Shown here one piece after another: positions 31,262-41,400 of a stretch of DNA of 41,948 nucleotides. The stretch comes from Verrucomicrobiota bacterium (GTDB lineage Bacteria; Verrucomicrobiota; Verrucomicrobiia; Opitutales; Opitutaceae): assembly GCA_018239845.1 (NCBI GenBank), contig JAFEGO010000047.1, positions 1 to 41,948 of the forward strand. Direction: 5' to 3'. Within the stretch, counting starts at the first letter, position 1. Each line of letters starts with the position of its first letter. Made by a program: the position numbers and the translations under genes. A model generated the notes under the pieces. It searched no databases, was not told the DNA's origin, and saw nothing but the letters and a program-made list of their open reading frames with translations.

Positions 31262-31281
31262 GCTGTCCGAGGTGTCCGGAA
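31262..31281. repeat. half-arm of the palindromic repeat, copy E
   Basis: GTCCGAGGTGTCCGGA appears 5-8 bp after the stop of the preceding gene, matching the right arm of the repeat. No left arm is present nearby. It marks the right-most place where this repeat family occurs in the window. Confidence 0.7.
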
Positions 31282-31374
31282 ATCAACGTAGGCGAGCCTA
31301 GTATCACAAAACAGATCATCTCGCGCCTCTCCGAACAAAACCCAATCCGTTTGCGTCGCCCGGGCGGGCCGCCC

Positions 31375-32022
31375 TCAAGTGAAGGGTTCGGTGAAGGTCT
31401 GCACCACGAAGCCGGCCTGGATGGCGAAGGCGATGAGCTTGGACGTATTGGCGAGCCGGAGTTTGTGCAGCAGATTGCTCCGGTGGTCTGCGACCGTGCG
31501 CGGAGAGATCCTGAGTTGCTGAGCGATCTCCTCGTCGGACAGGCTTCGTCCGATCAGGCCGAGAATCATCTGTTCGCGAGTAGACAGCAGCTTGCTGAAA
31601 TGCCGCGGGTCATCCCGCTGCTGGGCCACCGCTCGCTGAAAGTTGGGCGGATAACATATCCGGCCCCTGCCGATATGGGCCAGGGCTTCGCCAATGGCCG
31701 CCGGCGTCTGGGTTGTGAGATCGACAAACCCCTCGACCGGCACCTGGGCGAGCCGTTGGATGACATAGGGGGTCGGATACGCCGTGATGACGACGATCCT
31801 CAAGGCGGGAACCATTTGGCGGAGTGGGCTGACCGTGTTTAGCCCGTCGCCGTCGGCCAGCCGCACATCGAGCAGAAGGATGTCCGGCCGGTGAGCGATA
31901 CAGAGTGATACTATTTCGGATACATTGGCCGTCGTCGCTACCACCTCGTGGCCATGCTCATGGCACACCTTGGTGTAAAATTCGCGGATCATCATCATGT
32001 CCTCGGCGATGGCGATGCGCAT
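31375..32022 (-). CDS. NarL/FixJ-family response regulator
   Basis: The 215-residue protein from MRIAIAEDMMM has a receiver domain with acidic pair (AED), phospho-acceptor Asp in DILLLDVRLADGDG and a Thr in VVITAYPTP. A LuxR-type helix-turn-helix follows (LSTREQMILGLIGRSLSDEEIAQQL, RISPRTVADHRSNLLHKL). In the position of the usual conserved lysine, the sequence reads VDLTTQTP, without Lys, which is unusual and may affect phospho-signalling. No kinase is adjacent. It is divergent from the secreted-protein cluster and may control it. Confidence 0.85.
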   Translation of the reverse strand: MRIAIAEDMMMIREFYTKVCHEHGHEVVATTANVSEIVSLCIAHRPDILLLDVRLADGDGLNTVSPLRQMVPALRIVVITAYPTPYVIQRLAQVPVEGFVDLTTQTPAAIGEALAHIGRGRICYPPNFQRAVAQQRDDPRHFSKLLSTREQMILGLIGRSLSDEEIAQQLRISPRTVADHRSNLLHKLRLANTSKLIAFAIQAGFVVQTFTEPFT

Positions 32023-32428
32023 GGGGTAGGCGGCTATCCCCACGTAAATCTAAGGATTTTTACCGTGTCAACCTGACCTGTGTCGCCTGATTCGAGATCA
32101 CTTCTGGGATAAACACCCCAAGAACTCCGTAATTTTACGGGATTGGCGCTATTGGCAGCGGGCAGAATTCGACCACTTCTGAGCCAGCTCCCGCTTCTCC
32201 TAGGCCGCTCCCGCGCCTTCCGGCTGATTTAAACCACCCCTGCGTCGTGAGACGTCGGTTTTCCATGCCGTGAATGCCGTGACGGCCACTCATCACCCGT
32301 AGCCCCCCATGAGTGACAACTCCTCTTCGGCCATCCGTTGCCGGAAGATATCCGCATAAAGAGACAATCCACCTTGTATCTTTATGAGATGAGGTGGCCT
32401 CGTATCGATAACTAACGACACATAAAAT
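32023..32428. promoter_or_regulatory. divergent control region with large palindrome
   Basis: No gene is seen in this 406-bp divergent region. At 32355-32386 a 32-bp near-perfect palindrome (CATAAAGA-G-ACAA / TTGT-A-TCTTTATG around TCCACC) lies 42 bp before the next ATG. It could be an operator for the adjacent LuxR-type regulator or an RNA hairpin. AT-rich DNA follows to the start codon. Confidence 0.45.
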
Positions 32429-32920
32429 ATGAAAGTATATATCCCTGTTATTCCCAGTCGTGCATTTGGGAGGTGCCTTCTCCATCCATCCGTGTATCTG
32501 TTTATCGGGCTCATGCTGGTGACCGGCCTCTCCGCCCGGGCGCAGGCATCTTCCGCCGACGCCACAAATCCCGCAGGTGCGCCTGCAAGCAAGGCCAACG
32601 CTCTGCGCCCTGCTCTCGACCGCAGTGCCCAGACCTCTGCCGAGGAGCAACGGATTCTTGCGGAACACAGGGCGAGGATTGAAGCGCTCAAGGCCAAGCA
32701 CAAGGCGAGCCGTGCCAAGGCCAATGTTCCTGCTTCTACCACTGATAGCCCGCTCACCGAGGCACAGCGTAAAGCCAAACTCAAGGCCCGGCACGAACAG
32801 CACCGCTTGGAGCGCAAGGAGCAATTTGCATTGGACGCGCAGCTCCGGGCCGAACTGGAGAAGGCTGGGCGTAAAGATGGCAAGGAGCGCGAGGAGACCG
32901 AGGAAGTTGAGAAAGACTAA
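32429..32920 (+). CDS. secreted charged coiled-coil protein
   Basis: The 163-residue protein has a signal-peptide-like N-terminus (hydrophobic VYLFIGLMLVTGLSARAQA, cleavage near AQA-SS). A strongly charged alanine-lysine-glutamate region follows (EEQRILAEHRARIEALKAKHKASRAKA and RKAKLKARHEQHRLERKEQ) that should form a coiled coil. No catalytic motif is seen. It precedes the YadA-head gene by 21 bp, so it may be a periplasmic partner of the surface proteins. Confidence 0.6.
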   Translation: MKVYIPVIPSRAFGRCLLHPSVYLFIGLMLVTGLSARAQASSADATNPAGAPASKANALRPALDRSAQTSAEEQRILAEHRARIEALKAKHKASRAKANVPASTTDSPLTEAQRKAKLKARHEQHRLERKEQFALDAQLRAELEKAGRKDGKEREETEEVEKD

Positions 32921-32941
32921 TCCAAAAGGACACCAACTATC

Positions 32942-34345
32942 ATGAATCTTTGCTCACATCTCCCTGATCGCTCCCGAGCGGCCGCCGGCCAGCTCATGCG
33001 CCTATGGCTGCTCCTAGGTGCGGCTAATTTCCTGCTTGTGGCTGAGAGCCGTGCCACCACCGGCAACACAGCGACGCCATCCACCACGGCGATCGCAGCA
33101 GCCGATAATTCGAGCGCGTATGGCACCGGCACGCAGGCACTATCGCCGAAATCGATTGCAATTGGCCATCAGGCGCAAGCCGGTACCAGTACGGAAAATT
33201 TTTCCTCTGAGTACTCGGAGATAGCTATAGGAGCAAGTGCTCAGGCTATTGGTCAAAGATCTATTGGGATTGGAGCTGCCGCGCAGGCATTTGGCCACGG
33301 ATCGCTGGCTATGGGAGTGTACGCCAGTGCCGGTCAAAATGCAGCGTCCATGCGCAGTGTCGCAGTCGGTCCGAGCACCTATGCTCACGGTAAATACGCG
33401 CTAGCGGTGGGGTACAACAATACAGCGAGCGGGCAATCCTCTATGGCCGTCGGGCGACGCAATCAAGGAACATATCTAGATGCTGTGGCGGTGGGTTATT
33501 ACAATCTAGCACAGGAACTTCAAGCTACGGCGATTGGTTTTCAGAACACGGCCAGCGGTAACAAATCCACCGCGTTCGGACATCACAACATTGCCCAGGG
33601 GAAATATTCCATGGCCTTTGGCGCCCGCAGTATCGCGGAAGATGAAAACTCCATGGTCCTGGGCATGCTATCGACTGCCGGAGGACTCGGGTCCTTGTCC
33701 GCTGGTTATCAGAGTGAGACTGATGGAGAGGGTGCTACAGCGGTTGGGTTCGAAAATCACAGCCTGGATAAGAGCGCCTCGGCTTTCGGCCGTGAAAACG
33801 TTGCCGACGGCCTCGCCTCGAGCGCGCTTGGCTACAAGAATACGACCGGGGCCGATTATGCCACGGCCATTGGCTCCAACGTCACCAACAATACCGCCAA
33901 CTCGGTCATGATTGGGCCTTCCGACACCGCCAAGGTCACGATCCTGTCCTCGGGTAACGTTGGGATCGGCATGGTCAGTCCCACTCAGAAGCTTGAGGTT
34001 AACGGCACGATCCGGGCCAAGGAAGTGCTGATCGAGACCACGGGTTGGTCGGATTACGTTTTTGACCAGAGTTACCGGCTCGCACCGCTTAGCGAAGTCG
34101 AACAGCACATCAAAACCGAGGGCCATCTGCCCGGGATACCTTCGGCGCAGCAGGTCGCAGAGCACGGTGTGAGCATAGGGGAGATGCAATCCAAGCTTCT
34201 GGCCAAGATTGAGGAGCTCACCTTGCACCAAATTGCCCAGGAAAAGGAACTCGCGCGGATCAGCAGCGAGAACGCCGAACTGCGCAACCAGGTTCAGCAG
34301 TTGAAGACCGGCACCGCTTCGCACCCATCGGTTAGTCTTCGTTGA
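32942..34345 (+). CDS. YadA-head-repeat surface protein with C-terminal coiled coil
   Basis: The 467-residue protein has a signal peptide (about 1-38, LLGAANFLLVAESRA). A series of about 14-residue YadA-head repeats follows (SIGIGAAAQAFG, AVAVGYYNLAQ, STAFGHHNIAQGK, ATAIGSNVTNNT). Then comes the GNVGIGMVSPTQKLEVNGTIRAKE segment, a conserved YRLAPLSEVEQHIKTEGHLPGIPSA motif and a terminal coiled coil (KIEELTLHQIAQEKEL). It lacks a YadA membrane anchor barrel, so it is not a classical trimeric autotransporter. This architecture is common in Bacteroidetes and Verrucomicrobia cell-surface or fibre-like proteins. Confidence 0.8.
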   Translation: MNLCSHLPDRSRAAAGQLMRLWLLLGAANFLLVAESRATTGNTATPSTTAIAAADNSSAYGTGTQALSPKSIAIGHQAQAGTSTENFSSEYSEIAIGASAQAIGQRSIGIGAAAQAFGHGSLAMGVYASAGQNAASMRSVAVGPSTYAHGKYALAVGYNNTASGQSSMAVGRRNQGTYLDAVAVGYYNLAQELQATAIGFQNTASGNKSTAFGHHNIAQGKYSMAFGARSIAEDENSMVLGMLSTAGGLGSLSAGYQSETDGEGATAVGFENHSLDKSASAFGRENVADGLASSALGYKNTTGADYATAIGSNVTNNTANSVMIGPSDTAKVTILSSGNVGIGMVSPTQKLEVNGTIRAKEVLIETTGWSDYVFDQSYRLAPLSEVEQHIKTEGHLPGIPSAQQVAEHGVSIGEMQSKLLAKIEELTLHQIAQEKELARISSENAELRNQVQQLKTGTASHPSVSLR

Positions 34346-34447
34346 GCCATGTGGCACGCACCCCGGAAGACGGCCGCTTTTCATGGTGAGAGTGGAGCGG
34401 ACCCAAAACGTACCCGTGTCTGCTTTTGTATTGGCACATCGCGCGGC

Positions 34448-35386
34448 ATGAACCGGGTGATTGGGCTCATCGCGGCGCTCTGCCTGATGGGCCTGCCGTT
34501 GCGGGCGGTCGATAACGTGACGCTAAGCGGTGTCACCTACAGCTCCGGCTCGAGCCTGACGATCGATGCGTCGGACACCCTCACCACCAGCGGTACCGTC
34601 ACCGTGGCGAGCGGGGCCAATATCACCCTGCGCGCCGGTGTTCGGATCTACCTGGAGCCGGGATTTTCCGTACAGTCGGGTGCCACCTTCCAGGCCTTGG
34701 TGACCCCTGATGCCATCAAATCGACACCCACCATCACATGGTCGCCACCGACGGCTATTACCTATGGCACGGTCCTTTCCTCGACCCAGCTGAACGCCAC
34801 GGCGAGTGTCGCGGGGACGTTCACCTACAGCCCGGCAGCTGGCGCGACGCTCAATGCGGGGACCGGGCAAACGCTGAGTGTGGTGTTCACCCCCACGGAT
34901 ACCACGAACTACAACTCGGTCTCCGCTACGGTCGCGCTGACCGTTAACAAGGCCGGCGGGACCGTGACGCTGGGCGGCATGGTTGCGATTTATGATGGCA
35001 GCGCCAAGGCGGCGACCGCCACGACCAGTCCGGCCGGACTGGCCGTCACCTTCACTTACGATGCCGGCTCGGGTCCCACTGGAACGGCGCCCTCCGGCAT
35101 TGGCAGCTACACGGTGCTGGGGACCATCAATGATAGCAATTACACGGGTGCGGCCGCTGGTACGCTGACGATATTCGATCCCAACCTCGACGCCGACGGA
35201 GACGGCCTGCCCAATGGCTGGGAAATCGCCCATGGGCTGAACCCCAACGACCCTTCCGACGCTGGAGCCGCCAGTGCGCATGATGGCACGCTCACCAATC
35301 TCGATTGCTATAAGTTGGGTCTCGACCCGGGCACCACTGTGACGACGGGTGACCTCAAGCTCAACGTCCACCAACCGAACAACTGA
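34448..35386 (+). CDS. secreted MBG-domain protein with calcium-type repeat
   Basis: The protein has 312 residues from the preferred ATG; the longer frame at 34349 lacks a signal peptide, while this start gives one (VIGLIAALCLMGLPLRA-VD). A beta-helical-like part is followed by MBG-type domains (AITYGTVLSSTQLNATASV, VAIYDGSAKAATATTSPAG). A calcium-binding segment follows (DADGDGLPNGWEIAHGLNPNDPSD). It lies 26 bp before the RHS gene and is probably co-expressed with it as a surface component. Confidence 0.75.
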   Translation: MNRVIGLIAALCLMGLPLRAVDNVTLSGVTYSSGSSLTIDASDTLTTSGTVTVASGANITLRAGVRIYLEPGFSVQSGATFQALVTPDAIKSTPTITWSPPTAITYGTVLSSTQLNATASVAGTFTYSPAAGATLNAGTGQTLSVVFTPTDTTNYNSVSATVALTVNKAGGTVTLGGMVAIYDGSAKAATATTSPAGLAVTFTYDAGSGPTGTAPSGIGSYTVLGTINDSNYTGAAAGTLTIFDPNLDADGDGLPNGWEIAHGLNPNDPSDAGAASAHDGTLTNLDCYKLGLDPGTTVTTGDLKLNVHQPNN

Positions 35387-35412
35387 GTGCGCAACCCTCT
35401 TAAAACATTCCA

Positions 35413-38400
35413 ATGAGTTCAACGACATGGTGGCGGGTGTTAGGGTTCGGTCTCTTCCTGTTTGGGTTGGCGCCGCTGGCGCATGCGCAGGGTGATACGC
35501 GCAAGGCCGTGGTCGCGGTCAAGCTGGATGTGACCATGACCGGGTATAACTACAAGTTGGATGTCGTTGACGAGTACGGCGGCACGAACTGGGGCGACAG
35601 CATCACTTCGTACAGCGGATCCCAAGAGGTTAAGACGATGCGGGTGGTTCCGGGCAAGGTATACAGCTTTTATCTGAGCTGGCCGGCGACCAACGGTCCG
35701 GGCGGCTTCGGAGAATTCGAGAGCGACGGTGGGTTCGGAGCCAGGATCACGGCCCCACCCGGTTACACTGTGCTGGTTCGCGCCCATGGGGATAATATGC
35801 CTTGGATCCAGAGCACGGGGGTGGGAGGAACTGTATCGACCACCTCCAGCAACGGGGCTGATTCGTTCCAAATCGTGGAGGACAGCGTTTATTCGACTGC
35901 GCAGGCCGGTCGGATGACGCGGCTGAGCGTGGCGGACTTGGTGATGGAATGGGGGCTGGGCACCCTCGATAACGGGCGGTCCGCCGGGCGCATCCAGATG
36001 CGCAGCGATGGTCGGGTGGGCACGGGCTACGGCCTGTCTACGACGTCTAGCGCCTTTTACATCGGCAGCCTGCAGTTTTTGCTCCCGGGCGAAACGGGCC
36101 TGCAGTGGACCAGCATCACCAACGGCCAGAAGATCGAGACCGGCCAAGTGAGGGCCGAGGCCGTCCAGCTAACCTTGGGGCAGCCCGATTACACTCTCTC
36201 ATTTTACGCGGCCAATGCGACCGGGGGCGGCTATAGCTCGACCCCTTTCGTCAGCTATTTGGTGGAGCGGATCACAAGCGGCTTGCCCAGCACGGCGCCA
36301 TCGGGCGCGGATTGCCTGAGAGTGACGGAGACCCACTACGGCACCACCAATCGCACGCTCCTGCACTATGTCTTCCGCTCGACCAGCAGTGATCGATGGA
36401 CCCTCATCGAGGGCGACGACAACTCCGAGCAGCGGATAGAAGATCACGCTTCAAGTGTGTCGGGCTCTACTCGCACGGAGACGGTTTTGGTGAAAAAGAA
36501 TGTTAGCGGCTCTGCCACGACCGTGGCCAAGAGCGTGTGGACCTGGACGACTGCCACGGATGGAATTGAGCGTCTCACGCAGACCGACGTGTGGACCGAT
36601 CTCTCGACCGGCGACCATTTGGCCACACAGTACGCTTACAATAGCGATGGCCAGCTGTCCCAAGTCACCGCGCCAGATGGCGGCGTGAAGAGCTACACCT
36701 ATTACCCTTACTCCGATTTGTATCGTGGGCGCAAACCCTACACCACGACGGTGCCGTGGAGCGACGGTACCACGGTCAAGGACCAGGTGATGACCTACGA
36801 CTACACCGGCCCGAGCTACGCCTCCACTTGGGAGTATCCCAAAACGATCGAGACGGCAATCAACGGCACAGTGGTTGGCAGAACGGTGAACAGTTACGCC
36901 TTCGATTCATCCTTCACTTCCGGCAGCTCACCTGAGGGCCGGCTCCTTGTGGGCGTGACGTCAAAGTCCTACTCATCCGACACGGTGAGTGTGGTCACTA
37001 CCTCCAAGACCTACGGCAAGGAGAACGGCGATTACCTGTACGCCGGCCGACCCTTCATGGTGAAATACCCCGACGGCCGGCAGCAGTCGTTCCGCTACCA
37101 GCGGGGCACCTACACCAGCAGCACCGGCTTTGTTGCTGACACCTCCTCCACGACGACCCCCGGCAAAGCCTGGCGCACTTGGATCGTCGACGGCTCGTGG
37201 TGCACCACTTCGGCCGCCCCTACCACGGCTCCACCCGCTCCCGACGTGATTGCGGTCAGTTCACTGCAGACCATCACGGCGGCTGACGGATTGGCCTTTG
37301 AGCCGATAACCCTTGTTGGCAACCAGTCCACCCTGACCGAAGTCATCCGTAACAGCGACGACACGATTGTGAGCCAGAAAACCTACGTGTATGACGGCGC
37401 GACGGCAGCCTTTGACACCGCCAAGCCTGTATCCGTGACGACGAACACTTGGCTCGACGCCGTCCGGCAGACCTCCACGACTGCGCTCAACGGCGTCACT
37501 TCCACTTGGAACTGGGATAATGGCCTCTTCCTCCATGATGCGACCGATGGCACCGGCATCAAGCAGACCTACACCTACGACAGCCTCGGCCGTGTCCACA
37601 CCGTTACGAAGGCAGGGGTAAGTGCCGACACCGTGAATTTGTACGACGGTCAGGCCGACCAGGTCATTACCTACACCTACGATGTCCAAAGTCATTTGGT
37701 CGCGGAGAAGCATTCCGCCGGCAGCCTGGAGCGTACGACCGCCCACGAATACGACGCCTCGGGCCGCCTCACCAAGACCACCACGCCCAACGGCCTTATT
37801 ACAAAACTTGCATACAGCCTCGTCTCTGGTGGTGGAGCCAAGGTAGAACAGACCAATCCCGATAATGGCAAGGTCACGACTTATACACTGACCGACGGAA
37901 AAACCCTTCAGGTATTGGATCCTTATAATGTCCCGACCAATTACAGCTACTCGCTCGATACCAGCACCCACCAGATCACGAGCCGGATCAGCGTCGGTTC
38001 GGCTGGCAGTCGCTGGCAGCAGACCACCGTGGACTGGCTCGGACGTACCATCGAGAGCCGGCAGCCCGCCTATAACGGGCTGTCGGACAATGTAACCGCG
38101 GCGGAGTACTACGTCTCCGGTCTGCTTAAGAAGACAACCCGCACCGGTCTGGCGGATGAATGGCGCACTTACGACAACCTCGGCCACGTTATACTCTCCG
38201 GGCTCGATGTTGGCGGTTCCGGCCTTAGTGAAACAGATCCGCTTGACCGGATTACTGGCAGCAATGGCAGCCCCTTTGCGAAGATCGACGGCGAGTGGTG
38301 GGTTGACAGTATGCAGTACACCTATCCTTACGCTTCGGGTGATGGCAGTGGCAAAGGAGTCGGTGATATCTTCCCCCTTGGCGAAACGTTAAACCGCCTC

Positions 38401-41400
38401 ACCGGCTGGAGCTCCGGTCAGATCGCCGAGACCCGTCAACTCGATCATTTTAACCACCAGAGCACCTCGGTTACTATCCTCGACGCGAGCGCCAAGAGGG
38501 TGACGACGACGCTTACGAGCGACGGGGTGACAGGCTCGGCCGTGTCAGTCGTGATCAATGGGCTCGCGGTCAAAGTTACCGGGGCCGATGGCCGCTCTGC
38601 GGCCACCGAATACGACGACCTTGGTCGCATGGTGACTGCGCACGACTCTCGCACGGGCGATACGACTTATACGTACTTTGATTCCCCCGGTCAGGATACC
38701 GATCGAGTGAATACTGTGACTGCTCCGGGCGCAGCGGTCACGACCTACGCCCACTATGATAGCGGCGGCCGGCCCGACAGGATCAGCATTACCCACGACG
38801 ACATCACGGCCTACACCTACTATGAGTACGATATGAAGGGACGGTTAAAGTTCCAGTGGGGTGGGGCGGCCCTGCCTGTGAGCTTCACGTATACGGAGTT
38901 TGATCAGATCGAGAATCAGTGCACCTACCGCGGTGGTTTGCTCTCCGACTGGAGCAACGAAGCCTGGCCCAGCGCGCAGACGGGTGACACAACGCACTTT
39001 ACCTACGATGACGCCACCGGGCTCCTCAAGGAAAAGAAAGACGCGCTAAACAGGACGGTCAATTACACCTACAACCAGCAGGGGCAGATTCTGACCCGGC
39101 AGTGGGCGCGCTACGTTCCCGGGTCCAGCAGCGAGCGCGTGACGGCTACCTACGACTATTACGATCTGACTGCCGAGCCGAAGAGCATCACTTACAACGA
39201 TGGCACGCCCACCGTAAGCTACGAGTACTACGCCCGTGGCCAGTTGAAATCGACGACCGACGTGCCCGGCCTGTCGGGTCGGGAAACCCGCACCCTGCAG
39301 TACAATGCCGACATGCAGCCCGCTTCCGAGCAGTTGCCGGCCTACCTCGGCTCCCGGCTGCTCACCTATACCTATGAAACGAGCGGCTCGGGTCTGCTCC
39401 TAGGCCGACCCAGCGGCTATCAGGTGGGGGTCTCAGGCGCGCCAACTTCAGACCAGACAACCCTCTACGGCTACGACGCCCTAGGTCGGACGGGCCACGC
39501 CGACTTCACCCACGCCGACGTCTCCACCCGCTCCTTCAACTACAGCTACCAATCCTCCACCTCCTTGCTGGCGGGCGTTAGTTTGGGCACCCCTGGGACT
39601 GATTACACCGTGGTCCGCCACTATGATGAGGACCGCGATGCGCTGAAGGAGCTGACGACGAAGTTTGGCTCCACCGTCAAAGCCAGCTACACCTATACCT
39701 ACAACCAACTCGGCCAGCGTCTCACCGCCCTGCAGAGCGGCGTAAGTGGCACGGCCTTTGCCGACCTCGGTGATACGTACTATCGATACGGTTACAATAC
39801 CCGGGGAGAACTCGAGAGCGCGACCGGCTACCTTGGTTCGACGGTGACCGCGACCACGGAAAAGCTGCCCGGTCGGACGTACCAGTTTACCTACGATGCG
39901 GCGGGCAACCGCGCGAGCGTCAACAACACGGGAAATTCCACCAACACCGCCTATTACGGTGATACGCATACGGGCGGCACCGCGGCCGCGGCCAACAGCC
40001 TCAATCAGATCGAAAAGCGGGAAAACAACTATGTCACGGTTTCGGGCACCTCGGATACCGCTGCGAATATCCTGGTCAACGGCATCGTTGCCGACCGGAA
40101 GGGCCCGTATTGGTCCAGCGGGGCCTTCTTCGACAACGAGCACGACCCGGCGTACGGCGACATTAATCTCATTGCCGGCAAAGCCAGCGGCAACCAGAAG
40201 CAGACGGCGAGTTTGTCCAAGGTCTTCATCGCCCAGGCCTCGGAGGAACTGAAGTACGATGCGGATGGCAACTTGATCGAGGACGGGCGCTGGAAATACA
40301 CATGGGACGCGGAAAATCGCCTGATCAGCATGGAGACCAATTTTGGCACCGGGACGGCTGATTCGCCTGCGCTGCACAGCGCCGGGGCTGCTGGCGTCAT
40401 TGCGGGAGTGGCGCACCGCCGCCTTGATTTCACCTATGACAGCGTCGGTCGCCGCCTCAGTAAGAGAACGTACACCTGGTCGCCGGGTTCGCCCGGATCC
40501 TGGGTGCCTGATCCCGGTACCGAGCGCCGCTTCATTTACGAGGGTTGGAATCTCGTGGTGGAATTGCAGCCGGTGGACGCAAGTACCTTCACCCGCGTAC
40601 GAACCTATGCATGGGGCCTCGACATCGCGGGTACGATGGGTGCGACCGGCGGCATTGGCGCCCTGCTGCAATTCGTCGATCACACCGGCTCCACGGCTGC
40701 CATCTACCTGCCCGCCTATGACGGCTCAGGCAACGTAGCAGCCCTGATGAAGAGCGATGGGTCGATCCACGCTGCCTATGAGTACAGTCCCTTCGGCGAA
40801 CTCCTCCGCAAGGAGGGCGACTACGCCGCGTCCAACCCCCTGCGAAGTGCGACCAAATACACCGACAACGAGACCGGACTCGTTTATTACGGCCACCGGT
40901 ACTACAGCCCGAGCCTCGGCCGCTTCATCAACCGCGATCCCAGCGGTGAGGCTGGTGGAATGAACCTGTATGCATTCTGCCTGAACGACAACATTAATAG
41001 TTACGACGTGCTGGGTTTGGACCCAGCGGCAGATGAAAGGGCGAGGCTCGACCTCGAGGCATGGTGGATGGAAAATAAGCCAGACAACGTTGGGATATCG
41101 AATTATTCGGATGTGGATCGGGTCAATGCCCAACCTTATATTACAGGCGTCTCTGTAAACTTTGCTAACAACGGAACGGATTCGATGGCTGCGGGCTCTA
41201 CTGGTGCTGCGCAAGCTGCCGCTTACGATCGATATCTTTCAAGGGTTACGGCAGCCATAATGCAGGTTAAGGGTGTGAGTGAAGATGTTGCTAGCGCACT
41301 AGCCGAGGGCGTAGCCGACAGAATCGCACAGAATTCAGTTGCGTCGCAATCTACGGCAAATGCCACAGGCAACAAAGCGATTACAGGTGGATCAAAACTG

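Noticed and set aside
14583..31281. The palindromic repeats as a CRISPR array or integron attC sites
   Set aside because: Units are not evenly spaced with unique spacers, there are no cas genes, and the arms lack the attC consensus ends. The local integrase is a tRNA-type enzyme, not clearly IntI.
34349..34447. Longer start of the MBG-domain gene
   Set aside because: The extension lacks a signal peptide, while ATG 34448 gives a clear one.
35326..35336. CCCGGGCACCA, matching the last 11 bases of tRNA-Leu, as a possible right attachment site
   Set aside because: The match is only 11 bases, GC-rich, and lies inside the MBG-protein coding sequence in good frame. A true attachment repeat should be longer and intergenic.
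39481..40683. 400-codon minus-strand frame inside the RHS gene
   Set aside because: It is a mirror of RHS repeats; the plus frame has continuous YD repeats and the conserved RHS core end.
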